Source: Luzula sylvatica
Lineage: Eukaryota; Streptophyta; Magnoliopsida; Poales; Juncaceae
Direction of reading: 5' to 3'
NCBI GenBank assembly: GCA_946800325.1
Contig: OX326956.1
Coordinates: 25,518,356 to 25,582,355, forward strand
Length of the DNA stretch: 64,000 bases
Positions within the stretch are counted from its first letter, which is position 1. Each line of letters starts with the position of its first letter. Shown one piece after another: positions 34,638 through 46,754 of this stretch. Under the pieces are notes generated by a model. That model ran no database searches, was not told where the DNA came from, and saw only the letters and a program-made list of their open reading frames with translations. The position numbers were made by a program, and so were the translations under genes.

Positions 34638-37600
34638 ATGGCCAATACCACCGTTCCCAAATTGCAACTTACCTATCCCAAGGAATTGGACGGTAAAAAT
34701 TGGAATGTTTGGAAACGATGCATGTTGAATGTGTTTTCCATACAAGGCCTAAAATCGATAGTAGAAGATGGGTTCATAATCAACTCTACTACCGATGCCG
34801 AAGGGAAAACACTTCTATCACCCGATTCAATGAATAACCAAACCTCCGACATCTATGCCCAAAATTTAATTCTCACCAACATGGTAGGATCACTCTCCGT
34901 TTTGGTAGATGGATGTGATACCTCTCATCAAATGTGGCGAGCTCTCCTAAATCGATTTGAAGGGAACAATCAAATGAAAAGGACCAATCTTATGGGACTT
35001 GAACAACAATTTGATAGTTTCCGAATGATCGAGGGCGAATCCGTAGATGATATGTACCTTCGTATGAATCATATCAAAAACGGATTCACCGCTCTTGGAG
35101 AGTCCCTAACAAACTCTCGAGTTGTAGGTAAATTGATTCGAGCAATGCCAATGAGTTGGGAGACTCTACGAGTGGCATTGGAGACGATGATGGCTACACA
35201 AGACATGTCGCCCGAAGAATTGGTAAGTTACTTCAGAAACTTCGAAGCTCGACTCAAGCAACTCACTCAAGAAAATGCTTCAACCTCTCGCCCAAAGGCC
35301 GTGGCTCTACCCGCCGTAGAGGCGAGCGATGATGAGAGCGAAATAGCTCTTTTGGTAAGAAAATTTAGAGAGTTTAGGACTCATGAAAGACGGTTCAACG
35401 ACAACCGCAAGCGACAAAACTTGAAGCCATATTGCTTTGAGTGCAACAAGAAGGGACACACAATCGAGACATGTTGGATTCTCCATCCCGAACATGCTCC
35501 GTGGAACAAAAAGGATGACGAGCGAAAAGATCGGGAAAGACGTGAACCTCGACGCGAAAGACGACAAGACGACAAAGATCGACAAGAACGACACAAGGAT
35601 AAAGGTAAAGATTTCAAAAAGAAAAAGGCTTATAAAGCTCATGTAGGAAGATGGGGAGAGTCGGATGCCTCAAGTACATCATCCGAGTCGGAGTGCAACT
35701 CGGATCGAGAAACCGCGAACTTGGCACTTATGGCGACGATCACTCCTTCGGTGGACGATGTGGTGGAGAAAGCAATTCAAGCCATGCTTCTTCAAAGAGT
35801 GTCAATACCTGAACCTCTCACGCCTCACTCTCCTAGTGTTCTTTCACCCACTTCTACGTCAAGCTCAACACATGACCTAGGTCATGAGGTATATCTCACA
35901 CCCATAATTAAGTCTATTAAGCCAACCTCAAATGCATGTTCCTTATCTAAACTAAATTCGGACCTAGAACTTGAATCTCTCGACGCACTTTTGAGAGACG
36001 TCGAATTTCCTCATCAAAGTGAGGGTAAGGTCGAGAGCACGATAGCGGCTCTCGAGGCTAAGGTAGTATCTTTAGAATTATCCGTTGAGTCTTATAAAGC
36101 ACAACTCAATGAATTTAAATGTTTTTCAAAATGTGAATGTCCAACCCTAAAAGGCGATATTTCACATCTAAAAGTTGAACTTCAAAATTTAAAAGTTGAA
36201 AATACATCCTTGAAGAAAGCTTGTGCAAACAAAGCATCTAGCTCTCCTTCGTTGGATGACGTTTTAAAGGGGTCATTAAAGGGACAAAAACCTAATGACA
36301 AATCGGGTCTAGGGTTCAAGAAGGATATCGGTCATAAATCCGGTCCTTCCAAATCCAAAGATCAAACATCAAAATGGGAGAACAATAGAATCAATAGTCA
36401 CGGAAATGCTATCATGTACCGTGACTATTGTAATAAATATCAAAAATAGGGTTTTGATATTTGTGGAATATTAGTCCTAAAATCCCAGAATATAAGACCC
36501 ATGTTAAATATATAAATCCCTACGATCAAAACCAACTCCTTATGCCTCAAACTCGTTAAAAGGGTATAATCGTAATTACATATTTATGTGTTGTTTAAAT
36601 ATATATATGATAGGGACTTATTTGCATAGTTACCCCACCATTAATAATACTAAAAAATAGAGTTTGCAAATAAACCCCCATATAGGTGTAAAATAAATGG
36701 TTTATGAATATGATAGTTTGTTGGGTATGGATGTAAGATACAATTTCACAACTTATTAGGCGCCTCACATCTCTCCCCTTTCCTGTCCATTAACATAGTT
36801 AGAAAATATTCATGAAACCCTAAGAGAGAAAGAGAGAAAAATAGGAGAAATCAAGGAAAAAAGGAAATTTCGCAAAACGAAAGGTGCCATATTCTTCAGG
36901 AGGTTAAGTTGTACGAGTTGGCGAGATCAAAAGAAGGATTTCATCCACGTTTCGAGTTGCTCCGTTTTCTGCGCCGTTTCGTTTAATCGTGTATTTGTCG
37001 AGTTTCTTTCCATTAGGTGAGTGCTACTTTCACTTCTATCTTATTAAGAATTCAATTTCGATCGTTTCTAGACCTTACATGATAGTCTAGGGTTCTCGCT
37101 TTAGAAATCCGTATTTTCTTTAAAAACCGTGTTACATCAACAAAATATATATTATGTAGATTTGATCATATATATGTATGTAGAATTTGAGTTTGATAAA
37201 ACGTAGGCCGGGCTTACGGTTTTGAAAGAGGGTCCTATGTGTACATACGCGGCTCCTCCGGTATGTTTTAGTTTGATAGGTGTAGTGTCGCGCGACCCCG
37301 TGGCGCTCTATGGAGGGAATTGCGTAGCAAACTTGATGTAGTGCAAAGTCCCGACCCATGTGGGGTCTGGCTGTGGCGCATGGATATTCGTCGTCAGCTC
37401 ATTTTTGTGGGGAATTCGCGCTTCCCGAGCTTTATGTTATGTTCCAGCCCGTTTGTGACTAGCTATCCACTCGGGGTTGGCACTTCAGTCGAGTGTTATT
37501 TGCGCCCTCACCCCGGTAAAAGTATTAGTATATATATGATTATGTATGAAGGTAAGTGATTTTGATTTCGAAAAGCCGGGGCAAGTACTTTGAGAAGTAT

Positions 37601-40600
37601 TTATATACATATATGATTTATGATTTCGATTATTTTGAGCGAGGTTTTTGACTAGCATGTAAAAGGTCGATCTTAATAAGCTAGGCTCAAAACTCACTCA
37701 CTTAGTCACTTCCGTGACTAACCATTTTATTTGAATGTTTTGAGTCTAGGTACGGTGGACAGATTTTCCGGGGCAGCGGGTGTCTAGAGTGTGAGTGCGA
37801 CGGTTTCGTTTTCATCGCGGAACCTCCATCATGTGTATATTTGTTTATTTCCGTTTCTGGCCAGCGAGCCTTTTGTTTATGCGACATTTTGTTTAGTTTT
37901 GGTGTTTGGTTATGTCGCGTTTGTGTTTATATGCTTCCGCTAGGTTTCTTTGTGTTCGTGTGTATATGTTATGGTGATGCATGTATATATCTGCGTGTGT
38001 CGTTGTTTTCGAGTTGTGGTATTTATGTTTTTGTGAATTTAGAATATAAGAGCCTGTGGTATACGAGTTGTATACTGGCGGGTTGCCGCACCCTTTTCCA
38101 CTTTATAATTTGGGGTGTGACAGTCTTGTGTGGTATCAGAGCAAAAACATCGAAAACAACCATAACATTCGTCGTGAGAGTTGGGGTTTCGAGTCTTCTT
38201 AGTTGTGTCTATTTCGAGTTATATCCTAATTTCCAGAATCTCAATTCTAACGTGTATTATATGTCTCAGAAAAGAATGGTACCGAGGAGAGGCCGTAGGC
38301 GTATCCGTGAGAGTGCTCATGATGAGTCACCGCAGCAACACCACTCTAGGAGACGCCATGTCTTTCCACCTCCCTCTCCGATTCGGAATGATCACCCTTC
38401 GGTGACTTCGCGAGTGCAAACCCAAACGTCCGTACATACCGTTGGTCGTCCTTTTCAACCTCCACCTTTTGAAGACGTAGAAGAAGCTGGAGTAGAGGTT
38501 GAGCAACGAGATGGAAATCATGATCGAGTGGCTCCCGAAGGAAATGATGGAGGGCACGCGCCCGAGGTACCATATGGTCCACCCCCACCACCCCCACCAC
38601 CTGATGCGATGAGGTTCATCGAGAACCTAGTTGAGCTTGTAGCGGGTCAAACACGCCAACCGAGGCAGGATGCGGAAGTCAGTCTCATCAGCCATATTTC
38701 GAATTTCCTGAAAATGGAGCCGAGAACATTTTCGGGTGCGCGGGATGCAGTGGCAGCGGATAATTGGTTGTTGGAGACTACATGGAACCTTGAAAGGGCA
38801 CAAGTGCCCGAGCGATATTGGGTAGAGGTCGCCGTTACGAGACTCCGAGGTGAAGCTTTGCATTGGTGGGAGTTACAACGCCAGTCTTATAATGGAGGTG
38901 ATAGAATACCCTGGGATTGGTTCGAGAATTCGTTCGATGAATTCTTTGTTCCAATGACATCGATTCGTGATTTTGAGGATCAATTTAGGGAATTGAAGCA
39001 AGGGACACGTTCGGTCGATGCTTTTATTGCAGATTATAATCGGCTTTCACGATATGCGACATCGTGGGTGCCTAATGAGGAGAGGTTGGTTAGCGAGTTT
39101 GTGCATCGTTTGCACCCGGAGATAAAACGAGATGTTGATATTTTTGGGAGACGATATACCTTCGCGCAAGTCTGTGATGCGGCTCGTCACTATGAGAGGA
39201 ATTTGTGTGAGCGTGGGACTAGTGAAAGGTTTCATGGAGATGATCAAATGGGGAGTTCGCGACCTCGTCTAGCGCACAAACCCAGCCCACCAAGAAAGCG
39301 TTCGCGCAACGAAAGGAGGTTTTATCCGAATCAAGGGGCGGGGCAATCCCAACAAAACCGATCCAAACAGATTCGGAGATGCAACCGTTGCGGGTTTGAG
39401 CATGGGGGAAAGGAGTGTTGGAGGATGAGTGGTCTTTGTTTCAATTGTGGAAAACCTGGACATTTCGCTAAGGAATGTCCTCATCCGCGCAGAGCTAATG
39501 TTGCACCACCTCGAGCAGCAGAGCAAACACCGCAAGGAGCTGGGCGCGGTAATGCAAGAATGTTTGCAGCGGTATCACCATCAGGGGTAGTCGGGGAAGA
39601 GACGAGTGCGCCAATGGCCAATCCAGTCACAGGTACATTTCTGATTTCTGGAGCACCAGCTTTTGTTTTGTTTGATTCGGGTGCGAGTCATTCGTTTGTG
39701 GCTTGTGATCTTGTTATTTCTCAAAAGTGGGATTGTACCCCGAGTGTCACACCATTAGTAGTTAGTACGCCCTTGGGTATGAGTGTAAGTGTTAATGAAC
39801 ATTGCGAGGGCAAGATAGTGGTAATCGGTGAGCGTGAGTTTCCCGTTGATTTAAGTGTCCTCGAGATGTTCGACTTTGATGCTATTTTGGGAATGGATTG
39901 GTTATCCCGTCACGGAGCGACGATTGTGTGCCATGAGTCCTGGATTTATTTTGATTTGGAGGATGGATCCCGTATTAGTGTAAGGGCCAAACGACTCGGT
40001 CGGGAAGGACCGATTATTTCTGCGATTACCTCGCATAGAGTGATGGCTAATGATTGTGTTGCTTTTCTTGCGAGTGCACAATCTAATGAGGGGTATGTAC
40101 AATTAGAAGATATACCTATTGTACGTGAGTTTGTACGGGTTTTTCCGGATGAGTTGCCGGGGTTGCCACCGGAGCGAGAGGTTGATTTCGAGATAAAGTT
40201 AGTAGCTGGGGCTGGATCAATTTCGAAAACTCCATATCGCATGGCGCCGACTGAATTGAAGGAGTTAAAAATTCAGCTTCAAGAGTTGTTGGATAAGGGG
40301 TTTATCCGTCCAAGTGTTTCTCCATGGGGAGCTCCTGTTTTATTTGTGAAAAAGAAGGACGGAACATTACGACTATGCATGGACTATCGCGAGTTAAATA
40401 AAGTTACGATTAAGAATCGTTATCCACTTTCCCGAATCGACGATTTGTTTGATCAATTGCAAGGCGCCACTGTCTTCTCGAAGATCGATTTACGGTCAGG
40501 TTATTATCAATTAAGGATTAAACCTGAGGATGTTGAGAAGACGGCATTCCGTACTCGGTATGGGCATTACGAATTTTTAGTTATGCCATTTGGATTGACT

Positions 40601-43600
40601 AATGCACCAGCAGCTTTTATGGATTTGATGCATAGGGTGCTTCGTCCATATCTTGACTCTTTCGTGGTTGTGTTTATTGATGATATTTTAATTTACTCGC
40701 GTAATAAAGAGCAACACGCCGAGCATTTGCGTACCGTACTTCGCACGCTTGAAGAACATAAATTGTTTGCGAAGCTAAAGAAGTGTGAATTTTGGCTTGA
40801 AGAAGTTTCTTTTCTGGGGCATGTGATATCGCGGGATGGGTTGAAAGTTGATCCAGAAAAGATCAAAGCTATAGTAGAATGGAGACAACCAAAATCGGTA
40901 ACCGAGATTAGGAGTTTCTTGGGGCTTGCAGGCTATTACCGACGCTTTGTTGAAGGTTTTTCGAAACTCGCACTTCCCTTGACGCAATTGACCCAAAAAG
41001 GTGTAAAATTTGAGTGGACGGAGGCGAGAGAGTGTAGTTTTGAAGAGTTGAAGAAGAGGCTAGTGTCCGCACCGGTTCTCATTGTACCAAAACCGGAAGT
41101 TGAATTTGATGTATATTGCGATGCATCACACCAGGGTTTGGGTTGTGTGTTAATGCAAGAACGTAGGGTGATTGCGTATGCGTCGCGGCAGTTGAAACCC
41201 TATGAGCGAAACTACCCAACGCATGATCTTGAGTTGGCAGCCGTGGTGTTTGCGCTAAAGATATGGAGGCATTATCTCTATGGAGAGAAATGCAAAATCT
41301 TCACGGACCACCAAAGCCTCAAATATATTTTCGATCAGCGAGATCTTAATTTGAGGCAGCGTCGTTGGCTTGAAGTGCTATGTGATTATGATATGTCCAT
41401 TCAATATCATCCGGGGAAAGCAAATGTCGTAGCGGATGCATTGAGCCGGAGTACCCACGGAAATGCAGCAGCATTGTTGTCAAATAAACCTCATATATTG
41501 ATGGATTTAATGAGAATGGAGGTTTATGTGCAAATGCCGGGTTCACAAGCCATTCTAGCAAATTTACGCGTGCAACCTACATTAAATCATAGAATCCGGG
41601 TGGCACAAGCAAACGATCGGAATTTGCAGAAAATTAAGGAACGAATCCGCGAAGGTAAAGCACCACATTTTGGTGTTGATTCCGAGGGAACGTTACGCTT
41701 AGGCAAACGTGTTTGTGTACCAACCAATGGTGAACTACGACGCGAAATTCTAGCCGAGGCGCATGATTCAGGATATTCCATCCATCCGGGCGAGACAAAG
41801 ATGCATCAAGATATGCGAGTGTACTATTGGTGGCCAGGGATGCGAAGGGACATAGCCGATTATGTTTCTCAATGTTTTGTGTGCCAACAAGTCAAGGCTG
41901 AACGCAAGAAACCAGCGGGACTTCTCCAACCTTTGCCACTGCCGGGGGGTAAATTTGAGAGCATTACGATGGATTTTGTAACCGGGTTACCCCGAACCCC
42001 GCGAGGAAGTAATGCTATATGGGTTATTGTAGATCGGTTAACGAAAGTGGCAAATTTCATTCCATTTAAACAAGGCACTTCCGGTGATGAGATGGCACGT
42101 ATTTATTTGTCTACCATGTTTAGGCGTTTTGGTACACCGGTGGAGATCATTTCGGATCGCGATGCGCGATTTACGTCAAATTTTTGGAGGAGTTTCCAAA
42201 GAGGTTTGGGGACACGATTGTCCTTTAGCTCGGCATATCACCCACAAACGGATGGACAATCGGAGAGAACGATTCAAACTCTGGAGGATATGTTGCGCGC
42301 ATGCACAATTTCGATGGGTGGTTCTTGGGAGGATCACTTGCATTTGTGTGAGTTTGCGTACAATAACAGTTACCATTCGAGCATTGCGGTTTCACCCTTC
42401 GAAGCATTGTATGGTAGTCGTTGTCGCACGCCATTATTTTGGGATCCAATAGGATCAAAACCTCTTCTAGGACCTGACCTTATACACGAGAGTGCCGAGA
42501 ATTTACGCGTGATAAAACAACGTCTTCAAACGGCCCAGGATCGTCAAAAGAAGTACGCGGATTCCGAACGAAGACATGTGGAGTTTCAATCGGGTGATCA
42601 TGTGTTGTTGCGAGTTTCACCTACGCGCGGTGTAATGCGGTTTGGAGTAAAGGGAAAGCTCAGTCCAAGATATATCGGGCCATTCGAAATTCTCGATCGA
42701 ATTGGTGTGTGTGCATATCGTTTAGCTTTACCACCATCCTTATCCGATGTGCACGATGTCTTTCATGTATCCCAATTACGCAAATATCTTCGTGGTGAAG
42801 GACACATCATCGATTTCTCCCAACTTCGGTTTGAACCAGACCTAACCTATGAAGAGATCCCCATTCGCATACTTGGTTTTCGGGAGCAAGTATTGCGTAC
42901 TAAAATCGTGAGATACGTGAAGGTCCAATGGAGTCACCATACCGAACACGAGGCAACGTGGGAGAGCGAGGAGGAAATACGAAGGAAGTGGCCAAGTCTC
43001 TTTTCGAATGAAGGTTAGATATCAAGTTTAGGGACTAAACTTTCTTTAAGGGGGGGATAATGTAATAAATATCAAAAATAGGGTTTTGATATTTGTGGAA
43101 TATTAGTCCTAAAATCCCAGAATATAAGACCCATGTTAAATATATAAATCCCTACGATCAAAACCAACTCCTTATGCCTCAAACTCGTTAAAAGGGTATA
43201 ATCGTAATTACATATTTATGTGTTGTTTAAATATATATATGATAGGGACTTATTTGCATAGTTACCCCACCATTAATAATACTAAAAAATAGAGTTTGCA
43301 AATAAACCCCCATATAGGTGTAAAATAAATGGTTTATGAATATGATAGTTTGTTGGGTATGGATGTAAGATACAATTTCACAACTTATTAGGCGCCTCAC
43401 ATCTCTCCCCTTTCCTGTCCATTAACATAGTTAGAAAATATTCATGAAACCCTAAGAGAGAAAGAGAGAAAAATAGGAGAAATCAAGGAAAAAAGGAAAT
43501 TTCGCAAAACGAAAGGTGCCATATTCTTCAGGAGGTTAAGTTGTACGAGTTGGCGAGATCAAAAGAAGGATTTCATCCACGTTTCGAGTTGCTCCGTTTT

Positions 43601-45254
43601 CTGCGCCGTTTCGTTTAATCGTGTATTTGTCGAGTTTCTTTCCATTAGGTGAGTGCTACTTTCACTTCTATCTTATTAAGAATTCAATTTCGATCGTTTC
43701 TAGACCTTACATGATAGTCTAGGGTTCTCGCTTTAGAAATCCGTATTTTCTTTAAAAACCGTGTTACATCAACAAAATATATATTATGTAGATTTGATCA
43801 TATATATGTATGTAGAATTTGAGTTTGATAAAACGTAGGCCGGGCTTACGGTTTTGAAAGAGGGTCCTATGTGTACATACGCGGCTCCTCCGGTATGTTT
43901 TAGTTTGATAGGTGTAGTGTCGCGCGACCCCGTGGCGCTCTATGGAGGGAATTGCGTAGCAAACTTGATGTAGTGCAAAGTCCCGACCCATGTGGGGTCT
44001 GGCTGTGGCGCATGGATATCCGTCGTCAGCTCATTTTTGTGGGGAATTCGCGCTTCCCGAGCTTTATGTTATGTTCCAGCCCGTTTGTGACTAGCTATCC
44101 ACTCGGGGTTGGCACTTCAGTCGAGTGTTATTTGCGCCCTCACCCCGGTAAAAGTATTAGTATATATATGATTATGTATGAAGGTAAGTGATTTTGATTT
44201 CGAAAAGCCGGGGCAAGTACTTTGAGAAGTATTTATATACATATATGATTTATGATTTCGATTATTTTGAGCGAGGTTTTTGACTAGCATGTAAAAGGTC
44301 GATCTTAATAAGCTAGGCTCAAAACTCACTCACTTAGTCACTTCCGTGACTAACCATTTTATTTGAATGTTTTGAGTCTAGGTACGGTGGACAGATTTTC
44401 CGGGGCAGCGGGTGTCTAGAGTGTGAGTGCGACGGTTTCGTTTTCATCGCGGAACCTCCATCTTGTGTATATTTGTTTATTTCCGTTTCTGGCCAGCGAG
44501 CCTTTTGTTTATGCGACATTTTGTTTAGTTTTGGTGTTTGGTTATGTCGCGTTTGTGTTTATATGCTTCCGCTAGGTTTCTTTGTGTTCGTGTGTATATG
44601 TTATGGTGATGCATGTATATATCTGCGTGTGTCGTTGTTTTCGAGTTGTGGTATTTATGTTTTTGTGAATTTAGAATATAAGAGCCTGTGGTATACGAGT
44701 TGTATACTGGCGGGTTGCCGCACCCTTTTCCACTTTATAATTTGGGGTGTGACAACTATAATCAAGGTAATAGTGGTAAAATGGAACAACCTAAAAATGT
44801 TAGGGCTAATAATAGAAATAATCATTTTACACAAACTACATCTTATAGACGTACCAATGTGGGACGAACCGATTGCTTGTTCAAACGGGGACCAAATGGG
44901 TATTTCTATGAGGTGAAGCAAAACACCGACGCTTCATATCAAACATGGGCTCCCAAACATTTCACCAATACACAAAAACATTTTTCAACTAGAAACTATT
45001 GTGAAAAATCGACCAAACCGAAAATTCAAAAGAACAACTACCCAAACCAACTCTCGAGTCATTTCGTCAAGAGTTCCGAGACTCTTAACAAACCTACAAT
45101 TGCATTTTGCAATTATTGTTGTAAACTAGGGCACATCTCCACTAGTTGCAATCTTCGCAATCCTAAAAATAACTCTCATGTCATGTGGATGCGTAAAGAT
45201 AGACACACGATGGGTCCCTCCACCTCAAAAGGTGTTGGACCATCAAGGAAGTAA
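34638..45254 (+). CDS. gag: Sirevirus gag, interrupted by the Tekay element
   Basis: Gag forms the particle and packages RNA. The frame runs from ATG 34638 ([19 protein letters not shown]) to 36428, is interrupted by the nested chromovirus, and continues at 44760 to the stop at 45252-45254. The N-terminal half has the Copia-type UBN2 gag domain. A CCHC zinc knuckle ([14 protein letters not shown]) follows near residue 270. A long Lys/Arg/Asp/Glu-rich stretch comes next, then a coiled-coil-like part ([20 protein letters not shown]). A second CCHC-like motif ([14 protein letters not shown]) lies near 45108. The extended gag with coiled coil fits the Sirevirus lineage. An upstream in-frame extension to 34608 uses a non-ATG codon and was not chosen. 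Pol begins beyond a spacer. Confidence 0.85.
36429..38122 (+). repeat. Chromovirus 5' LTR
   Basis: The 1,694-bp LTR starts TGTAATAAATATC and ends GGGGTGTGACA. It lacks the TTCGAAC palindromes seen in the two Copia elements. Confidence 0.97.
38131..38142 (+). promoter_or_regulatory. Chromovirus primer-binding site
   Basis: TGGTATCAGAGC lies eight bases after the LTR end, matching initiator tRNA-Met. Confidence 0.85.
38261..43018 (+). CDS. gag-pol: Chromovirus gag-pol polyprotein
   Basis: One uninterrupted frame of 1585 aa starts at ATG 38261 ([14 protein letters not shown]). The frame is open further upstream, but that part lies in the LTR and leader and was excluded. Domains in order: Retrotrans_gag (about 130-330, with [17 protein letters not shown]), CCHC knuckle [14 protein letters not shown] near 393, aspartic protease [11 protein letters not shown] near 470, reverse transcriptase ([13 protein letters not shown] to [12 protein letters not shown] near 806), RNase H ([17 protein letters not shown] near 950), integrase ([18 protein letters not shown] zinc-binding region near 1190, then TMDFVTGLP and [12 protein letters not shown]), and a C-terminal chromodomain near 1530-1580 ([34 protein letters not shown]). 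The C-terminal pattern is typical of Tekay/Del chromoviruses, whose chromodomain is thought to steer integration to heterochromatin. Confidence 0.95.
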   Translation: MSQKRMVPRRGRRRIRESAHDESPQQHHSRRRHVFPPPSPIRNDHPSVTSRVQTQTSVHTVGRPFQPPPFEDVEEAGVEVEQRDGNHDRVAPEGNDGGHAPEVPYGPPPPPPPPDAMRFIENLVELVAGQTRQPRQDAEVSLISHISNFLKMEPRTFSGARDAVAADNWLLETTWNLERAQVPERYWVEVAVTRLRGEALHWWELQRQSYNGGDRIPWDWFENSFDEFFVPMTSIRDFEDQFRELKQGTRSVDAFIADYNRLSRYATSWVPNEERLVSEFVHRLHPEIKRDVDIFGRRYTFAQVCDAARHYERNLCERGTSERFHGDDQMGSSRPRLAHKPSPPRKRSRNERRFYPNQGAGQSQQNRSKQIRRCNRCGFEHGGKECWRMSGLCFNCGKPGHFAKECPHPRRANVAPPRAAEQTPQGAGRGNARMFAAVSPSGVVGEETSAPMANPVTGTFLISGAPAFVLFDSGASHSFVACDLVISQKWDCTPSVTPLVVSTPLGMSVSVNEHCEGKIVVIGEREFPVDLSVLEMFDFDAILGMDWLSRHGATIVCHESWIYFDLEDGSRISVRAKRLGREGPIISAITSHRVMANDCVAFLASAQSNEGYVQLEDIPIVREFVRVFPDELPGLPPEREVDFEIKLVAGAGSISKTPYRMAPTELKELKIQLQELLDKGFIRPSVSPWGAPVLFVKKKDGTLRLCMDYRELNKVTIKNRYPLSRIDDLFDQLQGATVFSKIDLRSGYYQLRIKPEDVEKTAFRTRYGHYEFLVMPFGLTNAPAAFMDLMHRVLRPYLDSFVVVFIDDILIYSRNKEQHAEHLRTVLRTLEEHKLFAKLKKCEFWLEEVSFLGHVISRDGLKVDPEKIKAIVEWRQPKSVTEIRSFLGLAGYYRRFVEGFSKLALPLTQLTQKGVKFEWTEARECSFEELKKRLVSAPVLIVPKPEVEFDVYCDASHQGLGCVLMQERRVIAYASRQLKPYERNYPTHDLELAAVVFALKIWRHYLYGEKCKIFTDHQSLKYIFDQRDLNLRQRRWLEVLCDYDMSIQYHPGKANVVADALSRSTHGNAAALLSNKPHILMDLMRMEVYVQMPGSQAILANLRVQPTLNHRIRVAQANDRNLQKIKERIREGKAPHFGVDSEGTLRLGKRVCVPTNGELRREILAEAHDSGYSIHPGETKMHQDMRVYYWWPGMRRDIADYVSQCFVCQQVKAERKKPAGLLQPLPLPGGKFESITMDFVTGLPRTPRGSNAIWVIVDRLTKVANFIPFKQGTSGDEMARIYLSTMFRRFGTPVEIISDRDARFTSNFWRSFQRGLGTRLSFSSAYHPQTDGQSERTIQTLEDMLRACTISMGGSWEDHLHLCEFAYNNSYHSSIAVSPFEALYGSRCRTPLFWDPIGSKPLLGPDLIHESAENLRVIKQRLQTAQDRQKKYADSERRHVEFQSGDHVLLRVSPTRGVMRFGVKGKLSPRYIGPFEILDRIGVCAYRLALPPSLSDVHDVFHVSQLRKYLRGEGHIIDFSQLRFEPDLTYEEIPIRILGFREQVLRTKIVRYVKVQWSHHTEHEATWESEEEIRRKWPSLFSNEG
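43048..43060 (+). promoter_or_regulatory. Chromovirus polypurine tract
   Basis: AAGGGGGGGATAA lies directly before the 3' LTR and would prime plus-strand synthesis. Confidence 0.85.
43061..44754 (+). repeat. Chromovirus 3' LTR
   Basis: This 1,694-bp copy is nearly identical to 36429-38122 and is followed by the target duplication ACTAT. Confidence 0.97.
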
Positions 45255-45384
45255 GTCATGTGTGACTTCGTACTCCCTCAAATCTACTACCATAAGCCAA
45301 ATCTTGAGGGGGAGTATTAGTATAAGAATTCATAATTAGATTAATTTTTGTTATAAATATTCAACTAATATGAATTTCTTATAG
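45255..45384 (+). other. Sirevirus gag-pol spacer
   Basis: This 130-bp spacer separates the gag stop from the protease frame. It overlaps a consensus splice donor (GGAA|GTAAGT at 45247-45255), contains a purine tract GAGGGGGAG (45306-45314) like the 3' polypurine tract, and has an inverted repeat (TATAAGAATTCATA paired with TATGAATTTCTTATA) ending at a TATAG acceptor-like site. It could control expression of pol relative to gag. Confidence 0.5.
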
Positions 45385-46723
45385 ATGTGCCTAAGTTCCT
45401 CAAATAAGTCATCGAAATGGTGTCTAGACAGTGGATGTTCTAGACACATGACTTGGAACCGAGAAATGTTCAAATCTCTCAAACCTTTCAAAGGAGGAGA
45501 CGTTACATTCGGAGGAAACCAAAAAGGTAAAATTGTCGGTATCGGCTCTATAGGAACCACCAATTGGACCTTAGAAAATGTGTACCTAGTTGTAGGGTTA
45601 AAACATAACCTAATTAGCATAAGTCAATTGTGTGATGCCGGGTATTGTGTAAAGTTCGACCAATCTTCGTGTAAAATTGATCGAACATTAGACAATATTT
45701 CGGTGTGCAAGGGAACCCGACATGATAATTTGTACTACTTCGATTTCAAATCATTTGTGCCGGGAGTCCATTGTCTCACCGTTTCGGAATCAACCTCACG
45801 TCTATGGCATAGGAGACTAGGTCATATATGCATGGAGACAATTAATGAAAGAAAATATGGCTTAAGAATTAACTTGGAAGAATTTATATAAATAGGCAAT
45901 TCTGCAGTCAGAATAAGGTTAGTTCGAACTAACTATATCAGTGCGTTCGAACGGACTTATTCGTGATAAACAGAAGTAGGTTCGTTCGAACGAACATTTA
46001 GGTGCGTTCGAACGAACTGGGTTCGTTCGAACGAACTATGTTAAGTGCGTTCGAACTGACATGTTTCCTATATATATAAAGTTCTGATTCCGGAATTTGA
46101 CCTAAGTTTTCTAGGGTTTTGAGCCGTCGTTTCTCTTCTTCTTCTTCCACAGAATTCAGATTAGATCTGAGAGATTTAGAGGGAGATTCGAGCAAGGATC
46201 TTGAGAGATTTAATCGTGACGGCGACTAGAACGGCGTTGGCGATTTCCGATCGGACGAAATCGAGGTGGACACGAGTAGAGGGATTGCACGAGCGATTCT
46301 TGGAGAAGGTTCACGGATTTGGAGAAATAATCGACACGTACTAACTTGTACGAGGTAATTCTCCGAAACTCTTCCTTTTTCGGTGGTTTTAGGGCGTGAT
46401 CCCGGTAGAATTAGGTTACGCACGTGAACTAATTTCCGCTGCACACTATGATAATCGTGTGCGTAACCCTACAGTGGTATCAGAGCAATCGCTCGTTAAA
46501 ACCATCGAAAATCGATGATTTAATTCGAATTTAGGAAATTTTAGAATTTTAGGGCTGAATTTCAGAAATTAGAAAAGCTGGCAGAATAGGGTTCGTTCGA
46601 ACGAACTTGGAGTTGCGTTCGAACGAACTGGTCTGGTCGAACGAACCTAGTGTTCGGTTCGAACGGACTGATCTATTCGAACGAACTTGGAGTTGCGTTC
46701 GAACGGACCTATTTCTGGTTCAC

Positions 46724-46754
<31 letters not shown>

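Larger units (their letters stand above)
36429..44754 (+). mobile_element. Tekay-type Ty3/Gypsy chromovirus nested in gag
   Basis: This 8,326-bp element has LTRs at 36429-38122 and 43061-44754 and an exact target duplication ACTAT (36424-36428 and 44755-44759). The two 1,694-bp LTRs differ at two positions that I can see (T/C in the GCATGGATAT.CG stretch and A/T in CCATC.TGTG), so it is very young. The internal part is short: the primer site, one gag-pol frame and a purine tract. The full-length open frame suggests it could still be active or was so recently. Confidence 0.97.

Noticed and set aside
37841..38260. N-terminal 140-codon extension of the chromovirus polyprotein
   Set aside because: It lies mostly inside the 5' LTR and across the primer-binding site. 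The ATG at 38261 starts the conserved gag.
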